From: Platanthera guangdongensis
Taxonomy: Eukaryota > Streptophyta > Magnoliopsida > Asparagales > Orchidaceae
Direction of reading: 5' to 3'
Assembly: GCA_039583875.1 (NCBI GenBank)
Contig: CM077149.1
Coordinates: 23,263,194-23,327,193 of the forward strand
Length of the DNA stretch: 64,000 bases
Positions 11,035 through 20,524 of this stretch are shown piece after piece. How positions within the stretch are numbered: the first letter of the stretch is position 1; every line of letters starts with the position of its first letter. The translations under genes and the position numbers were made by a program. The notes under the pieces were generated by a model, which was not told the origin of the DNA, did no database searches, and saw only the letters and a program-made list of their open reading frames with translations.

Positions 11035-12560
11035 TTATTTGCCCTTTGAGGTTGCTGGATCAGTACGATCTTGTTTGGGAAGCAGGTCACGCATCTTACC
11101 CTGTCGGAGCATCCTTTGCACAAGCTGGCGGAGTGCTCGACAGTCTTCTGTTAGGTGGCATGACTCTTTGTGAAATTCACAGTATGGTTCAGAGTCTCTA
11201 GACCTTTGATCGGTTAGTCGGTAAGGCTTCTTGTAGTTTTCCCTATCTTTCATAATTTGGATTACTTCTTGCATGGCCTCGTCGAGATCAGACTCATGCA
11301 AGTCATTGTCTTGTTGATGGTAGACTGCAGCTGTTTGAGAAGATGGAGTTGGTGGCAGTAATGGGTCTTGAGCACGATCACGGCTCGGGAAGGAGTATCG
11401 ATGGCATTGAAACCTTCTCTCCTTTCTTGAGTGAGTTGGGAAATGATTGTGAGGAGACGTTGGAGGATGCTTGCGATAGAGATCTTCCTCGGATGTAAGG
11501 TTGGAGACAAAGCATGGGTTGCTCTTTTCTCCTCGAATGTACGAGTTGGCCAAGGTAATCAATTCTTGGTATGTTCTCGGTGCTCGGACATTGGCTTCAA
11601 ATTTGAGTGGCCCTTCATGAAGACCGTGAATAAGAGCTACTATGTACATTTCTTGATCAACAATCTCGATGTCCAAAATCTCTCTTTGGAATCGATCAAC
11701 AAACTGAGACCAAGGTTCATTCCCGCGCTGGTTGATCTCAAAGAGGGCTTCAGGACCACCCTTTCTCTTGGTTGAGGTAGAGAACATGAGCAAGAACTCA
11801 CTTCGCAGATCAACGAAGGAAGTGATGGAGTGAGGGCGAAGACCATAGAACCATTCCCTACTTGCCCATCAAAAGTAGTGACAAGGAGCTTGCACTTAGT
11901 TGCATCTGTAAGGGTTTTGAGAGCAACGACTGACTCAAAGGCTTGAAGGTGTTTCGCTGGATCAGTCTCTCCAGTGTAGATTGGTAGTCGAGGCTCTCTG
12001 AAGTTAGCTGGAGTTGGATCATGGCGAACATTCTCTGTGAATGGTGAAGGCTCTTCTTGATCTCCTACAGCATAAGGAAAAAATGGGACGTAAGCTGCAG
12101 CTGCAAAAGAAGTAGGAGGATAAAAAGGGAAAGTTGCTGCAGGAGGAGCAGAGGCAGGAGCTGAAGGGTAGGGATGACTTCCCTGAAAGTTGAGAAATCT
12201 AGCAGGACTTCCCCGGGCTGCTTCCCGGAAGAAGTTTTGGCGAGCAGTAAACTCTTCATCTTGAGCACACAAAGGGGCTATAGGCCCTTACGAAAAGCTT
12301 GCTGTAAAAGGAGGAGGATAGACTGGCAGACAAGCTGGAGGATAAGCTTGCTGATGTTCCAATGTTGGTGCTGGATGGATCGGAGCAGCTGGGGTTGTTG
12401 TTGGTTGGGAGTCTAGTCGCTGCGTAATCATAGCGAGCATTTGGTTGATTGCTTGGAACTGCTGAGCATTCTCACGGCGCGATTGCTCGAAGGCCTCCCA
12501 GAGAGGATCATCTCTGGGACTTGACTGAGTAAGGCTCTCGGCTGAATGGCGATCTGACAT
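11035..12560 (-). pseudogene. gag: Element L gag, Ty3/gypsy Tat-type
   Basis: Read from 12560 downward. The N-terminal half is Pro/Gln-rich. The retrotransposon gag domain follows (FREPRLPIYTGETDPAKHL, later YIVALIHGLHEGPLKF) and then a C-terminal module, YCEFHKESCHLTEDCRALR, typical of Tat/Ogre-like gags in place of a classic CCHC knuckle. Two lesions break it: TAA at 12288-12290 (same frame on both sides) and a one-base deletion near 11852 in the conserved GNWFYGL motif. No protease, RT or integrase motif follows before 9551, so this is either a gag-only (TR-GAG/LARD-like) element or a truncated copy. Confidence 0.75.
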
Positions 12561-12599
12561 GGTTAACTTTCGCTGTTCACCGTCTGTTCGAATCTGAAG

Positions 12600-14350
12600 G
12601 CCGCGTATTAACTATTGATGCGCAAAAATGAAACCGGACAGCTAACACGGAGGGAGCGTGTTCGGTCTCACAAGCTGAGTGGAGAAGAGGAAATAAGGCC
12701 GCCAGGGAGGATGAATGAAGGAAGCTTCTGAGTGCTCGAGAGTGGAGCAAGCGCTTGTTAAGGAGTTGCGGGGATAGAAGAGAGGATGCTGAGAGCAACC
12801 GAGAAGGCTGATGAGCAGAGGAAAAGCTTGATCAACAAAGAAGGTCGATCAAGAGAGGAGGAGGTTGATCAGGAGCTGCCGAGCAGACGGTTACTTGGAC
12901 GGTTATGCTTGCAGGTTGATGCCGAGGAAGATGAGCTGAGCTAACGAGAGGAGAGAGAGGCTGCTAGGAGCGTCAACAGCAGACTTTGCCCGCCGCGGCT
13001 TAAATGCCACTCTTGTGATGCGCTTTTCTTTTATTAATAGAGAGTTGTTACAGCTTGCTATACACCTTTACAAGAAAGCAAATAAGGGGTGCAAAAGGAA
13101 GCTGGCGACAAAGGAGGAAGTTCCAGAAGAGACCGCACAGACTGAGGAGTGTAGCCGGCAGGCCGCGCGGTTAAGCAAAGGAAGCAGATTGGAGATCGAG
13201 CTAGGCAGGCCGCGCAGCTAGTGAAAGAAGCAGGTGCAGACTGAGAAAAATGAGTCTGTAGGGGCTGACTAGTTGAGCTTGCTGTGGGCTGCCTTCGAGC
13301 GCGAGAGCGATTCGACCCCCACCTGTGAGAGGCATGGGGGGCTATTTATAGGCCCAAGGAGGTAGCGGCTTGTGGTGACATTACCCCCGGTGAGACGGTA
13401 ACTTGAGCGAGATGGAGACGGAGTGCGCCGAGTCCGCAATAGGCCGTGCGGACTAGAGCTTGGTACTGAAGCCGGTGCTGCTGACGGCAGAACGGGACTT
13501 AGTAGCAGAATGAGCTGTGGGTTCGCGGAGTCCTTCACTACTAAGCTGGGACTGTCCGCCTACTGCTGGGGTGTCGGACTCTGGAGGCTAAGTGGCGGAC
13601 TGCGAGGGGAGACCGCTGAGTCCGCCCATGTCGAGTTGAGGGACTATCTGCCCGCGCTGGAAAGCGGGAGCTGGAAGTTATGTGGCGGACTGCGAGGCGA
13701 ATGCGCGGAGTCTTCCACAGCTGAACTGAATGAGCAAAGGGAATGCGAGCTGAGGAGTGCCCGCTGAGTCCGCAGAGCCCGCTGGAGACTGGGTGGTCTG
13801 GAACTACTTCTGGAGGAGTTCTAGCTGTTGCTGTTGGGGTTCAGTGGTGAAGGCGGACTGGAAGTATTGATCGCACTTTGAGTCCGCCCAGCTCGCGAGG
13901 AACTTGTACATTGCTGCTGGTCTTGGCAGGTAGCCGAAGTTGGAGTCCACGCTTTGTAGGCGGGTTGGAGGAGTCGGCTGCCCGTGTTGCTGGGTAAAGG
14001 GATATGCGACCTGTTGCCGGCCTAGGCGGATATACTTCTGAGTCCCCAATATTGGATGTCTCCCGTAAATTGCGAGCTAAGTTGCGGTTTGTTGCCGGCT
14101 TGAGCGGACAGGAGTCCGAATCTGGCAAAGGAGCATCTGTTGATACAAAGCTGCGGTTAAGCTGAAGAGGAACGCGATCTACAGGGGCGGACTGCAGGAG
14201 GAGTCCGCGGTCCCTGCAAATCAAGGGAACAAGGCACACGGCCTGGGCGGTCAGACCGCTGAAACTGCCCAAGCCGTGCGGCCTGGGCGAACAGAAAATT
14301 CTGTCTGCCTAACTTAGGAAACGACCTCCAGGAGGAGCCTGACACAGGCC
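12600..14350 (-). repeat. Element L 5' LTR and leader (approximate limits)
   Basis: GC-rich sequence upstream of the L gag on the minus strand. A minus-strand TATA box lies at 13342-13351. The part at higher coordinates (U3) is filled with GCGGACT / AGTCCGC repeats. An AATAAA-like signal lies near 13030 on the minus strand. I could not fix the terminal dinucleotides or a PBS, so both ends are estimates. The GCGGACT repeats closely resemble those in the LTR of unrelated copia J. Confidence 0.5.
13342..13351 (-). promoter_or_regulatory. TATA box of element L LTR
   Basis: CTATAAATAG on the minus strand, directly after the GCGGACT-rich U3 (which lies at higher coordinates) and upstream of the L gag. 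Confidence 0.55.
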
Positions 14351-14389
14351 GCGCCGAGCGAGCTGGTTGCCTTGGGATGGATCGTCGAT

Positions 14390-15370
14390 TTCGGGGTTAA
14401 TAATCAGGATTATTATTTACCGCTTTTCAATAGGACAGTTGTTGAAATCAATCAATGCAGATATTCTCCAGGCCGTCAGTAATCAATGCTGAAGAAATTC
14501 AAAATTCAGAAGGAAGATTTCACAGGAAATATAAAAGGATTTTTCTTCTTCCTTCTCGATAGAGAATACAAAGAATATACTGAATAAGGCTAGCAGAGTA
14601 CGACATAGAAATAAGCATTCAGTATATAGTAAAAGAAATTATACAGTAACAGACACCAGAAGCCCTAGACCAGAGAAATCATAGAAGCTGAAGAAGAAGA
14701 AGAACAACCATTCAAAATCAAGAGTCTTTTTCTTTCTTCATTCCAGGATTCTTTAGAGGACAACAAATACTCTATCAGTCAAGAAGTTCTTAGATACCTT
14801 CTGGTCAAGCCAGAAATATTGAAGACCTACTCACCCTGAAGCAAAGCTCCAACCTTCCTGAACAAATCAATATCTCAGGGCGGGACTTTGTTAACATCAA
14901 ACGATCCACTTAAGTATTCTCAGTTGTATTTGAGAAAGAGAAGACAACTTCACTCTCTCATCCCCCACTGTAAAAGGGGTTCTTTAACTCCCTTCAAAAG
15001 TTATTAATGGTTGCAAGTCACCTGACCAGAATACTTGGGATTGGTTTTTGAGCACCTGATCAAAAGCTCATTGGTGGCAGTCACCTGATCAAAAACCTTA
15101 GTGGATTCCTACCAGGGTGGTAGAAGAGTGGATGTACCAGGTTGGGGAACCACTATAAAATTCTTGTGTCGTCTGGTTGTCATCTTTCTCTTTTGTTCTT
15201 GCTGTGGCTGTGCTAGCTAGGTTGTTGTGTTTGTGATAGTTAATTTATATTTGATGTGCCTATGGTAGATTATATTTAGGTCTATTTTTTATTTACAGTA
15301 AAAAGCATTAAAGTTTCAAGATACTATATTCACCCCCTGTAGAGTTTATCATATCTAACCCTAACTTTCA
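14390..15370 (+). repeat. Element C5 LTR (3' part), SIRE-type copia
   Basis: Ends CTAACTTTCA at 15370 directly before a PBS. It aligns with the end of the element B LTR (shared block around GGTTTTTGAGCACC, the GGTGGTAGAAGAGTGGATG box and a C-run/TAGAGT tail), so C5 and B are diverged copies of one family. TATAAAAGG at 14530-14538 is the probable TATA box. The left end is truncated or hidden near 14350-14390, and no long palindrome array remains upstream of the TATA box. Confidence 0.7.
14530..14538 (+). promoter_or_regulatory. TATA box of C5 LTR
   Basis: TATAAAAGG, 840 bases before the LTR end. Confidence 0.5.
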
Positions 15371-15372
15371 AT

Positions 15373-15388
15373 TGGTATCAGAGCAAGG
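15373..15388 (+). other. Primer binding site of C5
   Basis: TGGTATCAGAGCAAGG two bases after the LTR end, matching the initiator tRNA-Met 3' end. Confidence 0.85.
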
Positions 15389-15558
15389 TTCCTTTGGTTA
15401 TAAAAATTAACCCTTGAACCAAAAATCTTGTGTTAGATCTGATTTTTTTATTTCTATTAGGATTATATTCATAGCATGGCACAGAACAAAGGCTATACAA
15501 GCACCAGACCTCCAGTATGCTACCTAAATAAGTTTGCCATCTGGAAGACAAGAATAAA

Positions 15559-15561
15559 ATT
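15559..15561. repeat. Target site duplication ATT, left (CACTA)
   Basis: ATT before CACTA, repeated at 19610-19612 after TAGTG. CACTA elements make 3-base duplications. Confidence 0.85.
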
Positions 15562-15845
15562 CACTATAACATTTTTGGTCTTTAGCAACACCTGACTTAG
15601 CAACAGTTATAAAAATGTTGCCTAAACTTTGTTATAAAACAGTTTATAAGTGTTGCAATAGATTTACATGTTTAGGCAACACTTTCTGTGCAACATTCAA
15701 AAAATTGTTCTCTATTCCCTTATATGTAACATTTTTGGAATGTTGCCCTTGAGGATTCACTTTAGACAACAATTATGATATGCTGTCTTCTTAAAAATTA
15801 ATTTGCAATATTTTAAAAGTGTTGCCTAAAGAATACTTTATAATT
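15562..15845 (+). repeat. CACTA left terminal inverted repeat and subterminal repeats
   Basis: The TIR is 15562-15590. Repeats of the type TTTAGGCAACA...GTTGCC follow at 15595-15840 in both orientations. These are the likely binding sites for the trans-acting transposase. Confidence 0.8.
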
Positions 15846-16398
15846 AACCAAAATATGAACATCGGCCACATTTTTGAGGTTTTGTTAAAAATCATGACTC
15901 CACATTTATTGAGACATTTTAAAAAGGGTCGTCGTTGTTAGTTTTCTATGTACCTACTCGGGATTTTAATTAACTTATATCGAGATTTAAATTTGTTCAA
16001 GTTGTGGAACACTTCCAGTTCTCTTGTTTCTCACACCGATTTTGCCCACGTGAGCTTAGAGGAATCGAAGTGTGAATCCCTCCGACATATCCGGCGCCGA
16101 CGACAGCGGGGGTCCGGGGGCGGCAGCCCCCGGCGGAGGTCAACAGTCCGATTGCAAAATCATCTTCCCCATCGACGACGCAGTCCGATTGCAACGACCT
16201 AGCTTTTTCCCCGTCGACGACGACAGTCCGATTGCACCGAATCGACGACGAAATCCGTCCGAATTTCTCCGTGGGATACCTAGCGCAGTGTTCTTGCACA
16301 TTCTTCCTCTACATATCTTGTGCTACCGTTCTCCCTATCTCTGAGGCATACCCCTTCTCCTACATATCTTGTGTCCGGTACCTAGCCCATTTGAACCT

Positions 16399-16970
16399 GT
16401 CATTCAAAGCACTTGTCACAACCAATGAAACAGATGATTCTGAAGCATATAATACTCATCAAGGAAGAGAACCTGCTATCAATTGGGGTTCTACAAACTC
16501 TCCTTACCTTTCTTCTGGACTTGATGATCCTAACTCATCATATCCTTACCTTCCGCCTGTTCTTGAGGAGCCAAGTTCTTCATTTTCTGAAGGTTCGATA
16601 CATTAAATTCTTGTTGATGCTTATCATATTGTATATTAATCTTTTTTGGTTGTGGTTTATTTTTCATGCAAGTATGCCAATATGCAGCTGCAGATGATGA
16701 TCCAGTGCCTGCGATAGAAGGGCTTCAGATTTCAGGTGATGCTTTCCCAGGAAGAGAACTTCAAGCTTGTGGGTACTCTATTAATGGTACAACAAGTTGT
16801 AATTTTGAGGTACATTTTATTCCTTGGAAGTCCATATGTTTTAATTATATACCTATGGTATTAAAGAATTTCATCACCTGTGCTGTGCTACACTTGTGGT
16901 AACTTGCTCTACTTCGGCATTTACAGTGGGTACGCTATCTAGAAGATGGATCAGTGAACTATTTAGAAGG
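16399..16970 (+). pseudogene. Captured plant gene fragment 1 (three exon-like blocks)
   Basis: Block 1 (about 16399-16593) encodes a Ser/Pro-rich stretch with YLSSGLDDPNSSYPYLPPV and ends at a GT. Block 2 (about 16690-16809) follows an AG and encodes GLQISGDAFPGRELQACGYS and NGTTSCNFE, ending GAG|GTACAT. Block 3 (16927-16970) follows TTTACAG and encodes WVRYLEDGSVNYLEG, ending at GTATTT. Open, correctly bounded exons show a spliced host gene captured as genomic DNA. The sequence looks like a conserved plant protein I cannot name. No start codon or complete ORF remains. Confidence 0.65.
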
Positions 16971-17457
16971 TATTTAATACCCTGTACATCTTGTTAAACT
17001 ACATAGAAGGTATGTAATTGTATGCGGCATCGCATCGTAAAGTGTCACGGTCTACTCAGAGTAAAAGCTTTTTTTGCCTTGATACCATGATAAATCCGTG
17101 TCATCAAAATTTTATAGTATTACATCAATACAGTGAAGCTCCCATCTAAATATTGTGTAGAGGGGTTATACCTATCTTCAATAGATCTATGACTGATGAA
17201 GAGAGTAATGATATCAATGAGTATTTTAATGTCTTTAACAATACGCAAAATGATGTAGAGAGAGCACAATGGAATGATTGTGAACTTGATTTATTCATCT
17301 TTGATAGCTCTATTATCATTTGGAGCTTGGATACTAAATTACATTAAAGGTAGACTTGTAGGTTGATTTATTAACTAATCTTTTACTTGACCAGATTTTA
17401 GTCAAATGTGGGTGGGGGAGATATTATCCAGTGTTTCTGCTATCTTCTTATTTTCAG

Positions 17458-18266
17458 GAGCTAGAGAAAATGAAGGAACGTGCACAACAATTGCAGATGC
17501 CACCAGTCTATACTGGGTAATGGCCAACCTGTTTATAATTTTTGTGTCACTGTAGATGATGCTACTATGCATATATCACATGTTATCAGGTAATGCTATC
17601 ATCCCTCTAAGAACTGTAAAAATATAGCCTTTTGATTTACCAACTAAAAGATGGTTTTGTTTGCTTTAGAGCTGAAGAGCATTTACCTAACACTTTACGA
17701 CAAGCTCTTATTTACCAGGTAAGATTTATAAGTTCTTGGTGATCATTCAGTTTTTTTCATATCATGTATCTGTTTTGCTCTCATTTGTATGAAATATCTT
17801 GTATCTGTTTACGTTTATCTCAGGCACTAGGATTTACCATGCCTTCGTTTGCACAGTTTCTCTAATTCTTGCTCCAGATAGAAGTAAACTATCAAAGCGA
17901 CATGGTGCAACTTCTGTGGGGCAGGTAAATGAACTTGATACATGTTTCTGTAATTGTTCATGTTTGATCCTATGTTTTGTTTTTGTTTTTGACAGTTCAG
18001 GGAAATGGACTATTTACCTAAGTCAATGGTAAACTATCTCGCACTCTTAGGCTGGAGTGATGGAACAGGCAATGAATTTTTCACTATGGATCAGCTAAGT
18101 GAGTTTTTTGTTGCCATGTTCAAAATGTTTAACGCACAATAAACAATGTAATTTTGTTTCTCTTGCCTCTTCTTACTTGTGTATTGTTTATTTCTTTCAT
18201 AGTTGAAAATTTTTCAATCAGCCGCATTAATAAAAGCGGAGCAGTGTTTGATTCTACAAAGTTAAG
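17458..18266 (+). pseudogene. Captured fragment of organellar-type glutamyl-tRNA synthetase
   Basis: GluRS (class I) charges tRNA-Glu. Six exon blocks keep GT-AG borders: 17458-17589 (ELEKMKERAQQLQMPPVYTG joined to GQPVYNFCVTVDDATMHISH), 17670-17718 (AEEHLPNTLRQALIY), 17824-17923 (ALGFTMPSF, then LILAPDRSKLSKRHGATSVG with the KMSKS-class loop SKLSK), 17996-18098 (YLPKSMVNYLALLGW) and 18203-18266 (INKSGAVFDSTKLR). The join in the first block lacks the stretch that normally separates PVYTG from the NGQPVYNF motif, so an internal deletion occurred. An indel near 17855 disturbs the FAHVSL motif. N- and C-terminal parts are missing. It cannot encode an active enzyme. Confidence 0.88.
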
Positions 18267-18633
18267 GTAAGAAATAATAATGATATCTTAGATGCTAGTT
18301 GTAAAGTTTTAGTATTCCTTCTACTTCATCCTTTGAATGATTTTGGGTAGTTTGTGTTAATTATACTCCTCGACTTTATATCAACATGGTTACACTAATC
18401 CTGGTTCTGTGGACACTTCTTTCTAAAGCATGCAGTACTTTGTTGTGTTTAGATGATTAGAACTATATCCTTGATTAAGGCTTGTATGTCATTCATATGG
18501 TCTCATTAGTTAATCAATTTATTACTTCTTTAAGATGTTTGAATTTCTTAGATATGATGGGATTTTAGTTGACTCAAATTTAGGAAGATTGTTTTTCAAT
18601 GTCAAAATTCATGTTCCTTTTATGCATCTGTAG

Positions 18634-18915
18634 CGTCTAAAAAAGAAGAGAGACCCCACTCAAGCTAATGTTTTTATTGAAACTCGAAGTAGCATTAGTG
18701 CAAAGGAGCTGGATTTAGAAACCAACAATGCAATTGTGAGTTATTTTTTTTATTAAGATCAAATATAATTTACTTATTTTGTTTTATTAAAAAATCAACT
18801 ATTCAATTTAATTGTTATCAGCCTCAACTTCAAGATACTATGAATAGTGGACAAGAGAGACGGGCTACTGCATGCACATTCTTCTACATCAACACACGTT
18901 CCAAACTATGGAGAG
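18634..18915 (+). pseudogene. Vestigial transposon-protein exons (Transposase_24-like)
   Basis: Exon-like 18634-18735, between TGTAG and GTGAG, encodes RLKKKRDPTQANVFIETRS followed by a Lys/Glu-rich stretch; a second block from 18823 encodes PQLQDTMNSGQERRATACTF. The K-x-DPT...FIETR pattern resembles the plant transposase family Ptta/En/Spm (Transposase_24) found in CACTA elements. The match is short and the call tentative. Confidence 0.4.
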
Positions 18916-19354
18916 GTATAATGTTGTCGATTTTCATACAATATATTAAAATACTTTTATATGTTTACAATTTTTTTTATATATTGATCTAGATGTCATT
19001 GTATTTATATATATATATATTATTTTACTTTGTACAGAAAGTTCTTGATGATGGCCGGGAAGACAAATGAGGAGTTGCAATATGATCGATGACCCCATAT
19101 CATGAAGATCATTGGATGTTTAAGTTGATTTAGATAATTTTGTTTGTGTACTGTAATATTTAAATATTTTGATGTATTTTGGTAAATTATGAGCCTACTA
19201 ATGACTTGTTAATTTAATGATAAAACATGTGCAAAATTGTTATATATTTATGCGTTATAAAAAATTTCTCATGATATAATCTGTTTGGTTTTGAAGTTTT
19301 AATTATGTTTTTTTAAAAAATTTATATTTTTTTATTAATTAAATAGTTTTGGCA

Positions 19355-19609
19355 ACATTTATTAAATGTGACTCTAAACATTTTGAAAATGTTGCAATAG
19401 GTCCATGTAAAAACCGTTGCCTTTACTAGGGATATAGACAACAGTTTCAAGTAAGGTTGCCTAAACATGTGAAAACCATTGCCTTAGGCCTTTGGTGACA
19501 CGGGCATAGGCATACACCCCTATGGCAACAGTTTTTAATGTTTTGGCAACGCTTTGCGTTTTTAGGTAACAGTTTTCAAATGTTGCTAAAGACCAAAAAT
19601 GTTGTAGTG
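19355..19609 (+). repeat. CACTA right subterminal repeats and terminal inverted repeat
   Basis: GGCAACA and TGTTGCC motifs at 19355-19575 are followed by the TIR (19581-19609). Confidence 0.8.
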
Positions 19610-19612
19610 ATT
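19610..19612. repeat. Target site duplication ATT, right (CACTA)
   Basis: Directly follows the right terminus; matches 15559-15561. Confidence 0.85.
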
Positions 19613-20019
19613 ATATATGAATTCTTTTGATGAGGACATCTACAACTCTATTTTTATAGGTCCTCCTCAAGCAACTGCCTCTACATCTATAACAACTTCT
19701 CACAATCAAGCAGTTCCACCACCTGAGTGGACTGATGCTCAGGAGAAAGCAAAGGTTGCTGATGCCAAGGCCATGAATATTATGGCCCAAACAATGTCAG
19801 ATGGCATTTTCTAAAGAGTGACTGAATGCATATCATCGAAGGCCATTTGGGATTCTCTCAACCAAATGGTGGCTGGCTCTGCTGATGAAAGGAAGGACAG
19901 AAGGCCAAATCTCATATCCTAGTATGAGAATTTCAAGAAGTATGAAGTAGAATTTGTTACAGACATGTACAACACGCTGAGCTCAATAATCAATGAGCTG
20001 AAGACCTTGGACAAGGATT

Positions 20020-20524
20020 AAGGTTGTCCTTGGATAGCCTAGCAATAGTTCTAAGGTTTAAGTGTCCTAGTCTCTTATGCCATAAAATATTGGGTCTACA
20101 GACAGAATTGAACAGGCAAATATGTACATCTGTTGAAAGAAAATCTACTAGATAGATATTACCTTTCCTTTTACCTGTCAACACAGTTGTGTTGTCCTCT
20201 GATTTGATCTTGCATAATGCTTTGCTGAAGGTCACCTGGTAGCCTTCATCACACAGCTGACTGATGCTTATTAAGTTGTGCTTCAGTCCTTCCACATAAG
20301 CTACCTTCTTGAATGTTACTGATCCAATCTGGACTGCACCATATCCTTTAGTTTGTCCAAAGTTTGAATCACCAAAGATAACTTTGGATCCAAGCTTGGC
20401 TTTAAAGAATGTGAGGTTGTCCTTGTTTCTTGTCATGTGCTTAGAGCACCCACTATCCAAGTACCATTGCTGGTTAGATGTTGGATAGGTCTTCACGTGC
20501 ACATAAAATAATTCATTTGTTTTT
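20020..20524 (-). pseudogene. pol: Element B protease and partial GAG-pre-integrase
   Basis: In the +1 frame relative to gag. It carries WYLDSGCSKHMT (aspartic protease), KVIFGDSNFGQTKGYG, HNLISISQLCDEGY and ILWHKRLGHLNLRTIARLS, then is cut at the inverted junction near 20020. No stop codon lies in the remaining 165 codons. Confidence 0.85.

Larger units (their letters stand above)
15562..19609 (+). mobile_element. CACTA (En/Spm-type) transposon carrying host gene fragments
   Basis: Termini are CACTATAACATTTTTGGTCT and, inverted at the right end, CACTACAACATTTTTGGTCT. The match extends through TTTAGCAACA, giving a TIR of about 29 bases with one mismatch. A 3-base ATT duplication flanks it (15559-15561 and 19610-19612). 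Subterminal copies of TGTTGCC / GGCAACA with A/T-rich spacers fill the first and last 250 bases, as usual in this superfamily. At 4048 bases and with no complete transposase it is non-autonomous. The interior has exons of at least two plant genes in one orientation: a Pack-CACTA structure. Confidence 0.93.
15476..20019 (+). pseudogene. gag: Element C5 gag N-terminus, split by a CACTA transposon
   Basis: ATG at 15476 opens a gag that matches element B's gag start (MAQNK, then FAIWKTRIK). The CACTA element enters after codon 28 (15561). If it and one ATT are removed, the frame continues correctly at 19613 (YMNSFDEDIYNS). Downstream codons carry TAA at 19812-19814 (replacing Gln before RVTE) and a TAG near 19920 in LISQYENFKK. 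The gag stops abruptly at about 20019 where inverted element B begins, so only about 160 codons survive. Confidence 0.8.

Noticed and set aside
13405..14345. ORFs of 80-140 codons in the L LTR
   Set aside because: They derive from the GCGGACT repeats in GC-rich DNA. No family resemblance and no codon bias.
17458..18266. Functional host glutamyl-tRNA synthetase gene
   Set aside because: It lies inside CACTA termini, lacks both ends, has lost an internal part and has an indel in the FAHVSL region.
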